A stretch of DNA of 45,189 bases, taken from Cyclobacteriaceae bacterium (lineage in GTDB: Bacteria > Bacteroidota > Bacteroidia > Cytophagales > Cyclobacteriaceae). Below, one piece after another: positions 9,038 to 20,100 of the stretch. The stretch's first letter is position 1. The number at the start of each line of letters is the position of its first letter. A program made the translations under genes and the position numbers. The notes below the pieces were generated by a model. The model did not search any database. It was given only the letters and a program-made list of their open reading frames with translations, and was not told the origin of the DNA. Location: assembly GCA_029882685.1 (NCBI GenBank), contig JAOUKH010000003.1, positions 1-45,189 on the forward strand, given 5' to 3'.

Positions 9038-11107
9038 TTAGGCTTTATTAAGTTCTACAATGAATTTAGCTCCCTTATTGGTGTTATCTTCATACCACAC
9101 CTTGCCATTCATAATATCTACATATTTTTTTACGATAGAGAGTCCTAATCCAGTTGAAATTTCTCCTCCAGTTGGTTGAGTACTTAATTTTTGATATTTA
9201 TCAAAGAGTACTTCTTTGTCTTTTTCTGTAATCCCTGGCCCTTGATCAATTACTTCAATTCTTATTTTATTATCTATCCTGTTTAGAGAGACATCAATTT
9301 TATGATTTAAAGGAGAGAATTTAATAGCATTAGAAATAAGATTATCAATGACTTGATGTGTGTAATTTTTATCAGCCATTACAGTAAGAGATTCATCATC
9401 CTGAATCTTTATTTTCACTTTAATATTCTTGTTATTTGCTGCTATTTCAAAACCTTTTACTACATCTGAAATAATACATTTTATGTCAACCTCTTCCATT
9501 TTTAAATTTAATTTGGCAGAGTCTATTGACCTAACACTTAATATCTTTGATAGTAGCTCTTTAGAGTGAAGAGTGGAACGGTTTATCATTTTAATACTTT
9601 CCAGTTGTTGATCTGACAATAACTCATTTTCGAATGAAATAATCTTCACAAGTCCTTCAATTTGATTTAATGGGCTTCTTAAATCATGTGCTAGAATATG
9701 CATTAAATGCTCTTTTTCATTAATTAGTTCTCGTAGTCTTATATTTTGTTTCTCAATTTCAGTTTTCTGTTTTTTTAGCGACTTGTTATTGGATAAGTCA
9801 TCCCAATAACTTCTAACAATTGTGAAGATAAGGATAGAAATAATAATCGTGGCAATAATAAATGTATTGTTAATGAGGGAATTATTATCTTCTATTATAC
9901 GAATAATTTCGTTTTCTTTTTGTAAGAGTGCAATTTCATTTTCTTTCTTATTAATATCATATTTGGTTTGCATTTGTGATATCTTGCCATTTTGCTTATT
10001 GGTATTAATGGTCTTATTTATTTCCAAATAATTTTCCATGTTAACTACGGCTTTTTCAAAATACCCTTGTTTTTTATTAAGTTCTGCCATAGTACTATAA
10101 GAAAGCATTTGGTTTTTATTATCACTACCTTCTTTAGAAAGAGTTAGGGCTTTTTGTAAATGCTCCTCTGACTTATTATATAATCCAAGCTTTAGATAGG
10201 CTTTACCTAGGTATAAATGGGAAGATGAAAGTGAGTCTTTATTCTTTAATATTTTTCTTACTTCAAAACTTTTTAGGTAATATTCTAATGCTTTGTTATA
10301 ATTTTGTTCGAAGAAATAGGTAATTCCTATGTTGTTGTATTCGTTACTGACTCCTTCTTTATCTTCTATTATTAACTTATTGTTAAGGCTTTTTGAAAAA
10401 TATTCTCTTGCTTTTTCATATTCCCCTAATAGATTATATGTTGCACCTATACTAGTTAAAGAATTAGCAATTTTTTCTTCATTTTTCAACCCAACTCTGA
10501 TTTCTAAGCTTAGTAGAAAGTATTCAATTGATTTATTATAATTACCTATATACTTATGAATAATAGCAATTTTATTGAAGCATTCTGAAATTGCGAGTTT
10601 ATCATTTTTATCTTTTCTAATTTTGAGAGCTTTTAAAAAATAATCTAATGCTACATCATAATTACTCTGATATTCATGGATTAATCCAATATTCATGTAA
10701 TTGTCAGCAATGTGATTATTATTTTTAAATTGATTCCGAATAGATAAGCTGAGAAGTTGGATGGAAAGTGCTGAATCATATGCTTCTTTATTAAATAGAT
10801 GTTTTCCTAAGTAAAAATAACTAGTTCCTAAGCCTTCATTATAATCAATTTTTTTACTTAATGCTATAGCCTCTTTAATGAAGTTAAGTTTTGAACTATC
10901 AGAAATGTCTAAGTAGGCATGATTTATTTCATTCAATAAAATTACTCTTTTCTTAGTGGTACTTTTTAAGTTGAGTAAGCTGACTAAGCTATCCAATTGT
11001 GTGTTTTGTGCTAAAACCAAAAAGGAGCTAGTAGTCGTTAATAGGAGTAAAAGAATATATCGTCTCAAATAGTTAAAAATTAAGCAAATTGATACGCAAT
11101 TTAACAA
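9038..11107 (-). CDS. TPR-repeat sensor histidine kinase
   Basis: Signal sequence, about 7 TPRs (YDVALDYFLKALKIRKD, YNKALEYYLKSFEVRK...), TM, HisKA LMHILAHDLRSPLNQIEGLV, HATPase DNLISNAIKFSP/DQGPGITEKDKEVLFDKY/TGLGLSIVKKYV. Confidence 0.93.
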   Translation of the reverse strand: MLNCVSICLIFNYLRRYILLLLLTTTSSFLVLAQNTQLDSLVSLLNLKSTTKKRVILLNEINHAYLDISDSSKLNFIKEAIALSKKIDYNEGLGTSYFYLGKHLFNKEAYDSALSIQLLSLSIRNQFKNNNHIADNYMNIGLIHEYQSNYDVALDYFLKALKIRKDKNDKLAISECFNKIAIIHKYIGNYNKSIEYFLLSLEIRVGLKNEEKIANSLTSIGATYNLLGEYEKAREYFSKSLNNKLIIEDKEGVSNEYNNIGITYFFEQNYNKALEYYLKSFEVRKILKNKDSLSSSHLYLGKAYLKLGLYNKSEEHLQKALTLSKEGSDNKNQMLSYSTMAELNKKQGYFEKAVVNMENYLEINKTINTNKQNGKISQMQTKYDINKKENEIALLQKENEIIRIIEDNNSLINNTFIIATIIISILIFTIVRSYWDDLSNNKSLKKQKTEIEKQNIRLRELINEKEHLMHILAHDLRSPLNQIEGLVKIISFENELLSDQQLESIKMINRSTLHSKELLSKILSVRSIDSAKLNLKMEEVDIKCIISDVVKGFEIAANNKNIKVKIKIQDDESLTVMADKNYTHQVIDNLISNAIKFSPLNHKIDVSLNRIDNKIRIEVIDQGPGITEKDKEVLFDKYQKLSTQPTGGEISTGLGLSIVKKYVDIMNGKVWYEDNTNKGAKFIVELNKA

Positions 11108-11144
11108 TATTAAGTACAGTAAATAAAAGATGTAGAATAAATTT

Positions 11145-12371
11145 CTACAACTGAAGTTTTGTTAATTTAATATGACTTGGTTTGTTAGCATCTGTCCATG
11201 CAAAGAATAATTTTTTATTATATATTGCCATTTGTGGAAAGCCACTAGATCTAGACTCTTTTGATTGTGCTACTACAATAATATCTCCTATTATACCTTC
11301 TTTATTAAACTTAGCTACTTTTATTTCAGCTTCGGTTTTACCTTTGTCTAGCCAACTTACTATAGCAGTCGAATTATCAAGCATACCAACATCAACTCGC
11401 CCTAAAGGGAAACTATCATCCACAATTACTGGCGAGCTAAATGTTTCACCTATATCATCTGAAAAAATGAGTTTTACTTGAGGTGAATTATTAGATGCTG
11501 AAAACCAAGCAATGGCAATAGAACCATTGTTAGTAGCAATTCTAGGTCCATTTACAGGACACCCTGCTATTTTCCAATTGTCGGGGTAAATGGGTTTTGG
11601 TTCACTCCAATTTTCATTGGTATATTTAACAATAGAAATATCCCTAATTTCATCTTCTGATCGATCCCTATACACTGCAATGGGATTGTTGTCTACTATT
11701 GTTGCTCCAGTCTGACAACAATCACAAGTTCTTGCATCAAGTTCCCAGGTATCAACGATATTTAAATTTGTATCAACAATGGCTCCCCGAATAGTCATGG
11801 CACCGTTTGAATTGCCATGACCACTATGTTCATTATTGCTTGCCGTATTGCGTCCATCAAGCCAAGTCAGGAAAAATCGACCATCTTCGTAAGGTTGCAT
11901 GGACACGAAACCGTGTTCTGCATTTACCGTATCGCTATGTAATTTAATAGGGTTCGACCAGATTTTTTCTGTAGCTTTTTTAGCCACCACTTTCACATCA
12001 TAAGTGTATGTGCCTGAAGCACTTTTTTCGAGGTAATGGGCGATAATATCTCCAGATTTATTTATAGAAATAGCAGGGTAATCTGCCCAATTTACAAACC
12101 AATTATTACCTTCTGCAATTTTTTCAGGAACAGACCATGTTGTATCTTTCCATTTAGCATAAAAAAGAGAGGCGGTATCTTTCTTTTTTTCTATCCATGA
12201 CATATATAGGTTGCCATCAGCTCCTTCCGTTAAATGTGGCTCTTCCGTATTGTCTCCAGCAGGAGATTTAATATGGGTAGTCAGGACTTTATCATTTGTT
12301 TTTTCAGTATTAGAGCAAGATAATTGTACAAGTACAATTATATACAATACAAAATTAAGTAGTCTGTTCAT
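11145..12371 (-). CDS. BNR/sialidase-like beta-propeller lipoprotein with a CDCCQTG motif
   Basis: Lipobox VLVQLSCSN; repeated propeller-like blades (ISWIEKK, FFLTWLDGRN, IAIAWFSASNN, AIVSWLDKG); DARTCDCCQTGATI. Confidence 0.65.
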   Translation of the reverse strand: MNRLLNFVLYIIVLVQLSCSNTEKTNDKVLTTHIKSPAGDNTEEPHLTEGADGNLYMSWIEKKKDTASLFYAKWKDTTWSVPEKIAEGNNWFVNWADYPAISINKSGDIIAHYLEKSASGTYTYDVKVVAKKATEKIWSNPIKLHSDTVNAEHGFVSMQPYEDGRFFLTWLDGRNTASNNEHSGHGNSNGAMTIRGAIVDTNLNIVDTWELDARTCDCCQTGATIVDNNPIAVYRDRSEDEIRDISIVKYTNENWSEPKPIYPDNWKIAGCPVNGPRIATNNGSIAIAWFSASNNSPQVKLIFSDDIGETFSSPVIVDDSFPLGRVDVGMLDNSTAIVSWLDKGKTEAEIKVAKFNKEGIIGDIIVVAQSKESRSSGFPQMAIYNKKLFFAWTDANKPSHIKLTKLQL

Positions 12372-12372
12372 G

Positions 12373-12891
12373 TTATATTTCTGGTAAGTGAGTTATTTCT
12401 TCAATAGATTCAGGAGAACCCCAATCTTTACTTCCATTTTCTGTAATTATTAGTTCTCCTTTGCTATTCATAATAAAAGTGGTGGGTAAAGCATAAATAC
12501 CAAGTGATTCAGGAGATGTATTGAGTTGTACAAATTGTAAATTAAAATTAGTCTTGCTTTTAAATTTTTTAATCTTCTCTATCGACTCGTTTGACGCTAA
12601 AATCAGGATATATTCATTACTAGGTAGATTATTTTGTAATTGTTCTAATGATGGCATTTCACTAATACATGGCTTGCACCACGTAGCCCATACATTTAGA
12701 ATAACTGTTTTCCCTTTTTGTTCAGCTAGACTTAGCTGATTACCCTCTAAATCAGTGAGTTGAATTTGGTCAGAAAACACAGATGTAATAGCATTATCAT
12801 CTTGATTAATATCAGATGAATCATCTTTGTTTTCAGATGAAGTACATTGGCAAAATATTATTACCAATGCACTTAATATTAGCTTATTCAT
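12373..12891 (-). CDS. TlpA-like thiol-disulfide oxidoreductase lipoprotein
   Basis: LSLAEQKGKTVILNVWATWCKPCISEMPSLEQL...YALPTTFIMNSKGELI (CxxC thioredoxin fold). Confidence 0.92.
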   Translation of the reverse strand: MNKLILSALVIIFCQCTSSENKDDSSDINQDDNAITSVFSDQIQLTDLEGNQLSLAEQKGKTVILNVWATWCKPCISEMPSLEQLQNNLPSNEYILILASNESIEKIKKFKSKTNFNLQFVQLNTSPESLGIYALPTTFIMNSKGELIITENGSKDWGSPESIEEITHLPEI

Positions 12892-13480
12892 TACTTCCTA
12901 AAGTTTCTTCCACTCTTCCACATTTTAGCATTTTATCTCCAAAATATGGGTTTAATACCTGCTCTTCGACACTTAACCAAAAAGCTCCTTTACTATTGAA
13001 AGCCATAGGACAATATTGTTTATATACTGTTGTATTTGCGTCTTTTGTTTTTATGAGTTCATACATTTCTTTTGACAATACTTCAAAATCTGTACGTTGA
13101 CTCTCAACTTCAGAACTTTTGGCAATGTTGGACACACTTTCAGTAAGTGTTTCTAGTCCTTTTTTCACTTCTTCGTCTAATCCGTTTAAAAAATTTTCTG
13201 CTTTATCTTTGGCTAATTCAGCATCTGTTTCAATTAATGCATCTTTAATTTCGATATAAGCAGCAATAAGCTGATCTACACTTTCTTTGCCGATAGCCCC
13301 GTATTGATTATTTGACTCTTCAACAGTAGCAGATTCCATTTCCATATTACTATGATCGTGATTTTCCATGTTATGATCTGCATGTTCTTCAGATGAATTA
13401 GAGGTATTACATGCTGTTAACACTCCGAACATAAAGGTTAATGCAATTGCGAATTGAGTTGTAGTTTTTCTGTTTTTCAT
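12884..13480 (-). CDS. DUF3347 domain-containing lipoprotein, likely periplasmic metal-associated
   Basis: His/Met-rich N-terminus (HADHNMENHDHSNMEME); VYKQYCPMAFNSKGAFWLSVEEQVLNPYFGDKMLKCGRVEETL matches the CusB-like C-terminus in this window. Overlaps the TlpA-like gene by 8 bp. Confidence 0.87.
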   Translation of the reverse strand: MKNRKTTTQFAIALTFMFGVLTACNTSNSSEEHADHNMENHDHSNMEMESATVEESNNQYGAIGKESVDQLIAAYIEIKDALIETDAELAKDKAENFLNGLDEEVKKGLETLTESVSNIAKSSEVESQRTDFEVLSKEMYELIKTKDANTTVYKQYCPMAFNSKGAFWLSVEEQVLNPYFGDKMLKCGRVEETLGSNE

Positions 13481-13500
13481 TTTTATTAATATTTATAAAT

Positions 13501-14094
13501 TTAATTATTTATTATTTCAATTGAAATTTTTAGTTTTTCCCATTTCATAGAAATGAACCCTTTGTTGTTATCTGTTGAGGTTACATCATAATGTAATGCT
13601 TCAACAAAAGAAATTTCCTCTGGTTTAACTATAACCCTGACAAGATCTTCATTTTGGTCATAATCATCAGCTAGATGTTGCTCCCAGTTTTTGTTAATAA
13701 TTACTGTCCATTTTTTCTCATTAGGAATGGTAAAGAAACCATACTTACCTTTAGGTATAATAACACCATCAATTTTAACATCACTGCTAAAATTAATTGA
13801 AGTAGCTTTATGAGCTCCAGAAGCCCAAACTTCTCCAAAAGGCACTAAACCTCCCCAAATTTGTCGTCCACGTACACTTGGCGAGCTGTATTCAATATGG
13901 ACGTGGTTATTACCGATATTACCCATAGCACTCGTTTTAGGGCTCTTAGGTTTTTTCACTTGTTCTTTTTCAGTACTTTCATCATGTTGGTGTTCATGAG
14001 TTTCTTTGTGCAGATTTGTATCCTTATCAGTAGAAGGAGTTGAACAACCAAAGATTAATAGGGCGATGAAAAAAAATAATCGTTGTATTTTCAT
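13501..14094 (-). CDS. DUF2911 domain-containing lipoprotein with a His-rich N-terminus
   Basis: HIEYSSPSVRGRQIWGGLVPFGEVWASGAHKATSINFSSDVKIDGVIIPKGKYGFFTIPNEKKWTVIINKNWEQH is the DUF2911 pattern; HKETHEHQHDEST. Confidence 0.9.
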   Translation of the reverse strand: MKIQRLFFFIALLIFGCSTPSTDKDTNLHKETHEHQHDESTEKEQVKKPKSPKTSAMGNIGNNHVHIEYSSPSVRGRQIWGGLVPFGEVWASGAHKATSINFSSDVKIDGVIIPKGKYGFFTIPNEKKWTVIINKNWEQHLADDYDQNEDLVRVIVKPEEISFVEALHYDVTSTDNNKGFISMKWEKLKISIEIINN

Positions 14095-14119
14095 AGTTAT
14101 AATATTGTTTAGGGTTTAA

Positions 14120-15859
14120 TTATTTGATTTTCTCTTCAATACTTCCGCAGGTTAGCATAATATCACCAAAATATGGGTTACGAATATCACTTTCCATACT
14201 TAGCCAATTTGCTCCTTTATTGTTATTTGCCATAGGGCAGTGTTGCAAATAAATAATGTTGTTGTTTGCTAATGAGAATGATTTCACCATTGCAGTCATA
14301 CTATTAGAAAGGTTAATAAAATGCATTCGTTGTCTCTCTAAATCAAGGTTGTTTTCAATAGAAGATAAACTTTCTTGAAAGAGTGGCGTTAATAATATCC
14401 AATATTCACGTTGTTTATTACCTAATGTTTTCAAATCAATTTTGGATATAAACAGTCTCATGATTTTTGCTTGACTAGCTGTAATAGAACTGCTACTATT
14501 AACCAAAGCATTTTTTATTTCCATATAGTGTTTTATGAGTTGTTGAAATTCCGAAAATAGCGGATGATTTTTTTTAAGAGCTATATGTTCAACCTGTGGG
14601 ATGTTAAATATTTTGAATTCTTCACTTTTTTCTCGTATACTCATCATACTGGATTTCCCTGCTAACTGGGCTGCTGCATCTACACTAAATGTGCCATTTA
14701 CAACTATCTCATCACCTTCTTCAAGTCCTTTTTTTATGATGTAACTATCTCCTAATGAAGGGCCTAATAAAACTTCTTGCATATTGAAACTTGCTGACGT
14801 TGAGGAGCTGTTTTTTATGTAAACAATTGATCGTTCCCCAGTCCACATTACAGCCGATTTAGGTACAATAATTACATTGCTGCTGTTTTTAATTTCACTT
14901 TTAAGTGTGCCTTGAGCAAACATTTCAGGTTTAAGTCGTTGCTCTGGATTATAAATAGACACTCTGGCTTGTGTTACTCTTGTTTTTGGGTTGATGACTG
15001 GGTCTATAAAGCTTATTGATCCATCCATTATTTCACCTGGAAATGATTGAAAAGAAAATTGTATGTTATCACCTTTTTTAACCCAAGACATATCGCTTTC
15101 ATATACATCAAAAAGAACCCATACTTTCGATAAATTAGCCACTTCAAATAAAGACTCTCCTTGCATGATGTGATCTCCTAAATTTACTCGTTTGGTAAGT
15201 ACCACTCCACTTAGATCAGAAAGAATAGGGAAGTTTTCTGTTGGTTTCCCACCAGCAATTATTTTATCGATTTGCCTTTCTGTTAATTTCCAGTTTTTTA
15301 ACTTTTCTCTTGCTGCAGCGTATAGTTCAGGTTGAGATTGGCGAACATCGTATGCTTCAAAAAGTTCTTCTTGTGTTGTTACTAGCTCAGGTGAATAAAC
15401 ATAAGCTAGTATTTGCCCTTTGTTAATATACTCACCAGTATAGCTGACTAGTAGCTGTTCTATTCTACCTGTAATGTGTGAAGTTTGTGAAGAAATAGAG
15501 CGTTCATCTACTTGTACTTTTCCATTGAGTCTTATTTCTTTAACGGGTTTACGTTTTTTTATTATTGTGGTTTGGATATTAGCCAACTTCATGGCAGATT
15601 CTGACATCTTAATTTCTGATGTGTTTTCCTCTTTATTATCAGTGCCAACCGGAATTAAGTCCATTCCACAAATAGGACATTTTCCTTTATCTGGCTGTCT
15701 TATTTGAGGGTGCATTGAACAAGTCCATTCATGTGTTGTTTCTATACTCGAATCAACATGATTGTGATTGTCAGATGATGGACTAAATAAATAACCGATT
15801 ATTCCTCCAGTTAATATTAACCCGATATATATAGCTATTTGTTTTTTGCTAACTTTCAT
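14120..15859 (-). CDS. cusB: RND efflux periplasmic adaptor (CusB-like) with N-terminal heavy-metal-binding domain and C-terminal DUF3347
   Basis: WTCSMHPQIRQPDKGKCPICGMDLIPV; HlyD/MFP core GRIEQLLVSYTGEYINKGQILAYVYSPELVTTQEE; C-terminal IYLQHCPMANNNKGANWLSMESDIRNPYFGDIMLTCGSIEEKI. Confidence 0.93.
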   Translation of the reverse strand: MKVSKKQIAIYIGLILTGGIIGYLFSPSSDNHNHVDSSIETTHEWTCSMHPQIRQPDKGKCPICGMDLIPVGTDNKEENTSEIKMSESAMKLANIQTTIIKKRKPVKEIRLNGKVQVDERSISSQTSHITGRIEQLLVSYTGEYINKGQILAYVYSPELVTTQEELFEAYDVRQSQPELYAAAREKLKNWKLTERQIDKIIAGGKPTENFPILSDLSGVVLTKRVNLGDHIMQGESLFEVANLSKVWVLFDVYESDMSWVKKGDNIQFSFQSFPGEIMDGSISFIDPVINPKTRVTQARVSIYNPEQRLKPEMFAQGTLKSEIKNSSNVIIVPKSAVMWTGERSIVYIKNSSSTSASFNMQEVLLGPSLGDSYIIKKGLEEGDEIVVNGTFSVDAAAQLAGKSSMMSIREKSEEFKIFNIPQVEHIALKKNHPLFSEFQQLIKHYMEIKNALVNSSSSITASQAKIMRLFISKIDLKTLGNKQREYWILLTPLFQESLSSIENNLDLERQRMHFINLSNSMTAMVKSFSLANNNIIYLQHCPMANNNKGANWLSMESDIRNPYFGDIMLTCGSIEEKIK

Positions 15860-15865
15860 GTCAAT

Positions 15866-17113
15866 TTAGTTTAATACTGTATTTGATAGTAAATAGTTAA
15901 GTTTAGCCTGTCCTATATGATAATTTTTTAAGGCAGTCACCTTAGAGATTTCGTACTTTATCAATTTTTGTTGTGCAATCAATATATCTTCAAAATCTTT
16001 ACCTGAGTTTTTGTAAGCACTTAGTAGTAGCTTAACCATTTGATTAGTTGTAGTTATTTGTTCGTTATATAATTCATATAGGGTAATAGCTTGTTGCATT
16101 TGATAAATAACCTGATTGTAGTTACTTATTAGTGAGTTTTGGATATCAGTTTTGGACAATAAATGTGCTTCATTAAGAAGTTCGCTTTCACGAATAGCAG
16201 CTTTATATTTTTTGCGATAGATAGGTAAACTCAAACTAACCATTGGCATTAAAATATCAGTCCCATTTCCTGCTACAATATTATCGGTTCGTTTACCAAC
16301 AAATACATAATCTATTCCTGCGCCTATTTGTGGTAGTCCTTGTTTTTTGATTACCTGTTGTCTTTGCTTTTCTATTTCTTCTCTATGGGCTATTGTCAAT
16401 ATAGAAGGATGGTTATTTAATAAATTTCGGAAATTAGATGTTTCTTGAAAATTCGAAATTAATATTGAATCTTTCATTAAAATACTGGAAGAATCAGGTC
16501 TATTAAGCAATCTATTGAATGTAATGGTAAGAGGTTTTAGTGCTTTTTGTAATAGAACGATATCTGTTTTTGTACTTTTTATTTCAATCTCTGTTCTTAA
16601 TACATCGGTTAATGCTCCTTTGCTATTTGAGAATGCTGAGGTAGCTAATTGTTTATAGGTTTCTAGTAATTTTATATTCTCTTGCTGCCATTTCAAGTGC
16701 TGTACTACTTCAAATACATTGTAATATGCTTGTTGAACATCATACGATATGAGGTTTTGAAGATTGATAAATTCTTGATATTTGACTTTTGCTTCAATGG
16801 AAGCTAAGTCTTCCATGGCTTGTTGAGTGCCAAACCAAGGAAATTGTTGGCTTAGTGATAATTTTGCTTGTTGTGGTCCAACACGAGTTTCAACAGGGCT
16901 AATAAAATAACCAAAAGAAAGTGTAGGGCTTGGGAGTGCTCCCACTTGATTAATTTTTTCTAATGCTGCTTCAAATTGCTTGTATGATGATTGTAGCTTC
17001 GGGTTACTTTCTTGTGCTTCTTGAATGTAATTTTCAAGTGTTTGAGCTTCGACAAGTGTCGGAAAAACAAATAGATAGATGATGAATATTTTTCTTAGTA
17101 CCTCCATTATCAT
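15866..17113 (-). CDS. TolC-family outer membrane efflux protein (CusC-like)
   Basis: Signal peptide; LENYIQEAQESNPKLQSSYKQFEAALEKINQVGALPSPTLSFGYF...LSLSQQFPWFGT; lies between adaptor and RND pump. Confidence 0.92.
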   Translation of the reverse strand: MIMEVLRKIFIIYLFVFPTLVEAQTLENYIQEAQESNPKLQSSYKQFEAALEKINQVGALPSPTLSFGYFISPVETRVGPQQAKLSLSQQFPWFGTQQAMEDLASIEAKVKYQEFINLQNLISYDVQQAYYNVFEVVQHLKWQQENIKLLETYKQLATSAFSNSKGALTDVLRTEIEIKSTKTDIVLLQKALKPLTITFNRLLNRPDSSSILMKDSILISNFQETSNFRNLLNNHPSILTIAHREEIEKQRQQVIKKQGLPQIGAGIDYVFVGKRTDNIVAGNGTDILMPMVSLSLPIYRKKYKAAIRESELLNEAHLLSKTDIQNSLISNYNQVIYQMQQAITLYELYNEQITTTNQMVKLLLSAYKNSGKDFEDILIAQQKLIKYEISKVTALKNYHIGQAKLNYLLSNTVLN

Positions 17114-20100
17114 TAGTTTTCAAGTTGTAGTTGTTTTTTTAACTTCCTTTCTTCTCTTATACTATAAAGTACAGGAGTGACTAAGTAGCTAATGGCAGCT
17201 ACTAACATACCTCCAAAAGCAGGAATTGCCATTGGAATCATAATATCAGCACCTCTTCCAGTTGAGGTTAATATGGGAAGCAGGGCAATAATGGTTGTAG
17301 CAGATGTCATAACAGCAGGTTTTATTCTACGTAAACCTGCTTCCACCACAGCTTTGTTTATGTCTTCTATTGTATCAGGTTTATTTTTTATAAAACTTTG
17401 ATCTAGGTAAGTGGCTATTAATACTCCATCGTCAGTAGCAATTCCAAAAAGGGCAATAAATCCAACCCAAACAGCTACACTTAAATTGATTGTATTTATT
17501 TGAAAAAGGTCTCTTAAATTTGTGTCGAATATTGAAAAGTCGGCAAACCAGTTTTCACCATAAAGCCATAGCATTATAAATCCACCACTGAAAGCCATAG
17601 CTATTCCTGAAAATACCATTAGAGAGGTGGATACTGAACGGAATTGAAAGTATAGGATAAGGAATACTGCAATTAATACAAGTGGGACTATAAGTGACAT
17701 TCTTTTTTCTGCCCTTACTTGATTTTCATAATTGCCTGAAAACTTAAAACTTATTCCTTCAGGTACAATGAGTTCCCCTGTAGTAATTATTTTATTGATA
17801 CTTTCTTGAGCATCATTAACTACATCTACTTCAGAATGTCCTTCTTTTTTATCGAAAAGCACATAACCTACTAAAAAAGTATCCTCACTTTTAATGGCTT
17901 GAGGCCCTCGTTCATATTCAAAACTGACCAATTGACCTAGAGGTATTTGCACACCTGTAGGTGTTGGAATCAAAATTTTGCTCAGAGACTCAGGATCATC
18001 ACGCAACTCCCTGGGGTAGCGTACTCTTATAGGAAATCTATCACGACCTTCCACAGTAGTACTAATTTTTATACCACCAATGGCTGTTTCTATGGTTTGC
18101 TGTACATCATCAATATTTAAACCAAATCGGGAGATTTCATCTCTATTAATATTTAAATGAAGATAAGGCTTCCCTACAATTCTGTCTGCGAAAACTGCTT
18201 CTTCTTTTACAGAAGGCACTTTTTTGAGAATTTTCTCTAATTTCATACCAAATGCTTCAATGGAAGGTAAATCTGAACCGTAAATTTTTATTCCCATTGG
18301 AGCACGCATACCTGTTTGAAGCATTACAAGTCGTGTTTCGATTGGCTGTAGTTTTGGTGCTGAAGTTACTCCTGGAATATTGGCTACTTTAATAATTTCA
18401 TTCCAGATATCGTTTGCCGACATAATGTGCCTTCTCCAGTTCCGGAAGTATTTTCCATTATTGTCAGGAATTAATAAATGAGTACTTACTCCTTTAAGAA
18501 GAGCTTCTTCATTTGAAAGTGTATCACCTGAAGTCAGTATAAAACGATTATTATCATCAATTTTAAAACGATTTCGATGCCCTTTTTTGTTGAGTTCATA
18601 CTCAGGCTTATAGTTAATAACATTTTCGTACATGGAAATAGGGGCAGGGTCTAGTGCTGATTCCACTCTTCCTAGTTTACCTACAGTTAATTCTACTTCA
18701 GGGATGTTGTCAATGATCATATCTAGTTGTCCAACTACTTTGCGATTATAGGCTATGCCAGAATGTGGCATTGATGTAGGCATGAGTAGAAAACTACCTT
18801 CATCTAACGATGGCATAAATTCTTTTCCTATTCCAGGGAAGGTATGTGAAAGTCCTGACCAAACAGAGTTAGTTTTAATATTTACATTAATAACGTTAAA
18901 ACCCTTTTCGACAAACCCAAACAGGGAAGAAAATCCCAGCCAAATCATTGCTCCGAATAATATTAATGAACTAGGTATTACTAAAAATGTAATTTTGTTA
19001 TTCAAACACCAACCAAGTAGGTTTTTGTAATAATATTCTAGTAGAGAAAAACCACCTAAAATCAGTGTTAGTATTAATAAAACAAAGATAAAATTGAGAA
19101 ACAAGCTTTGTGCTGCTCCTAACGGCAGCCAATATTTTGTGAGTAGCCATGTAACACTTATAACAGCTATGAGTAATGTTAAGTTATTGCTAAACCAATT
19201 TTTGGTTTTTCCATATGTTTTTAAGTACCAAGCAGCTACAAAGGCGATTATTACTAATCCAATTAAGAAATTGTAGAAAACAGCAATAAGGAAACCTATA
19301 ATTGCTAAACCAATATTTAGCCATTTAGTAACATTCTTTCTATTAATTTTTAGACCGAGAAACCATTGAGCTAATGTAGGTAAAATTAATAAAGCAACAA
19401 TTAGAGCAGCTATAAGGGCAAATGATTTTGTAAAAGCTAGAGGTCGAAAGAGTTTACCTTCTGCTGCTTCAAGTGTAAATACAGGAATAAAACTGATAAT
19501 TGTTGTAGATACAGCAGTAACAATAGCACCACTTACTTCTGATGCTCCTCTGAAAATTGTATCTCTTAACTTTGTGTTAGAAGATGCTTCATTATGGTGT
19601 TTTAATATGTTTTCGGATAAAATAATGCCTAAATCAACCATAGTTCCTATGGCTATTGCTATTCCTGATAAGGCAACAATGTTGGCATCAATATTAAAAT
19701 AACGCATAGCAATAAAAACCATTAGTACCGCTATTGGTAATATGCTAGATATAAGTAGTGAAACACGTAGGTTAAAGACCATTACAATAACTACCAATAT
19801 AGATATCAATACTTCTAATAATAGTGCTTCTTCAAGTGTACCTAAAGTTTCATATATTAATTTTGATCTATCATAAAACGGAATAATAGTTAATTGACTT
19901 TCCGTACCATCGTTCAATATCTTTTTTGGCAACCCAGATGCTATTTCATTAATTTTTTCTTTTACATTTTCAATGACCTGTAATGGGTTTGAACCATATC
20001 TAGCTACTACAACTCCACCTACTACTTCAGCACCAGCTTTGTCTAGCACACCTCTGCGTGTAGCTGGGCCTATTGAAACAATACCAATGTCCTTAATACG

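Noticed and set aside
11145-12371. Calling this gene a sialidase on BNR-like blades
   Set aside because: No sialidase catalytic residues were recognised; its metal-cluster context and CDCCQTG motif argue against it.
12816-13100. 94-aa plus-strand ORF
   Set aside because: Antisense to the TlpA-like and DUF3347 genes; no domain.
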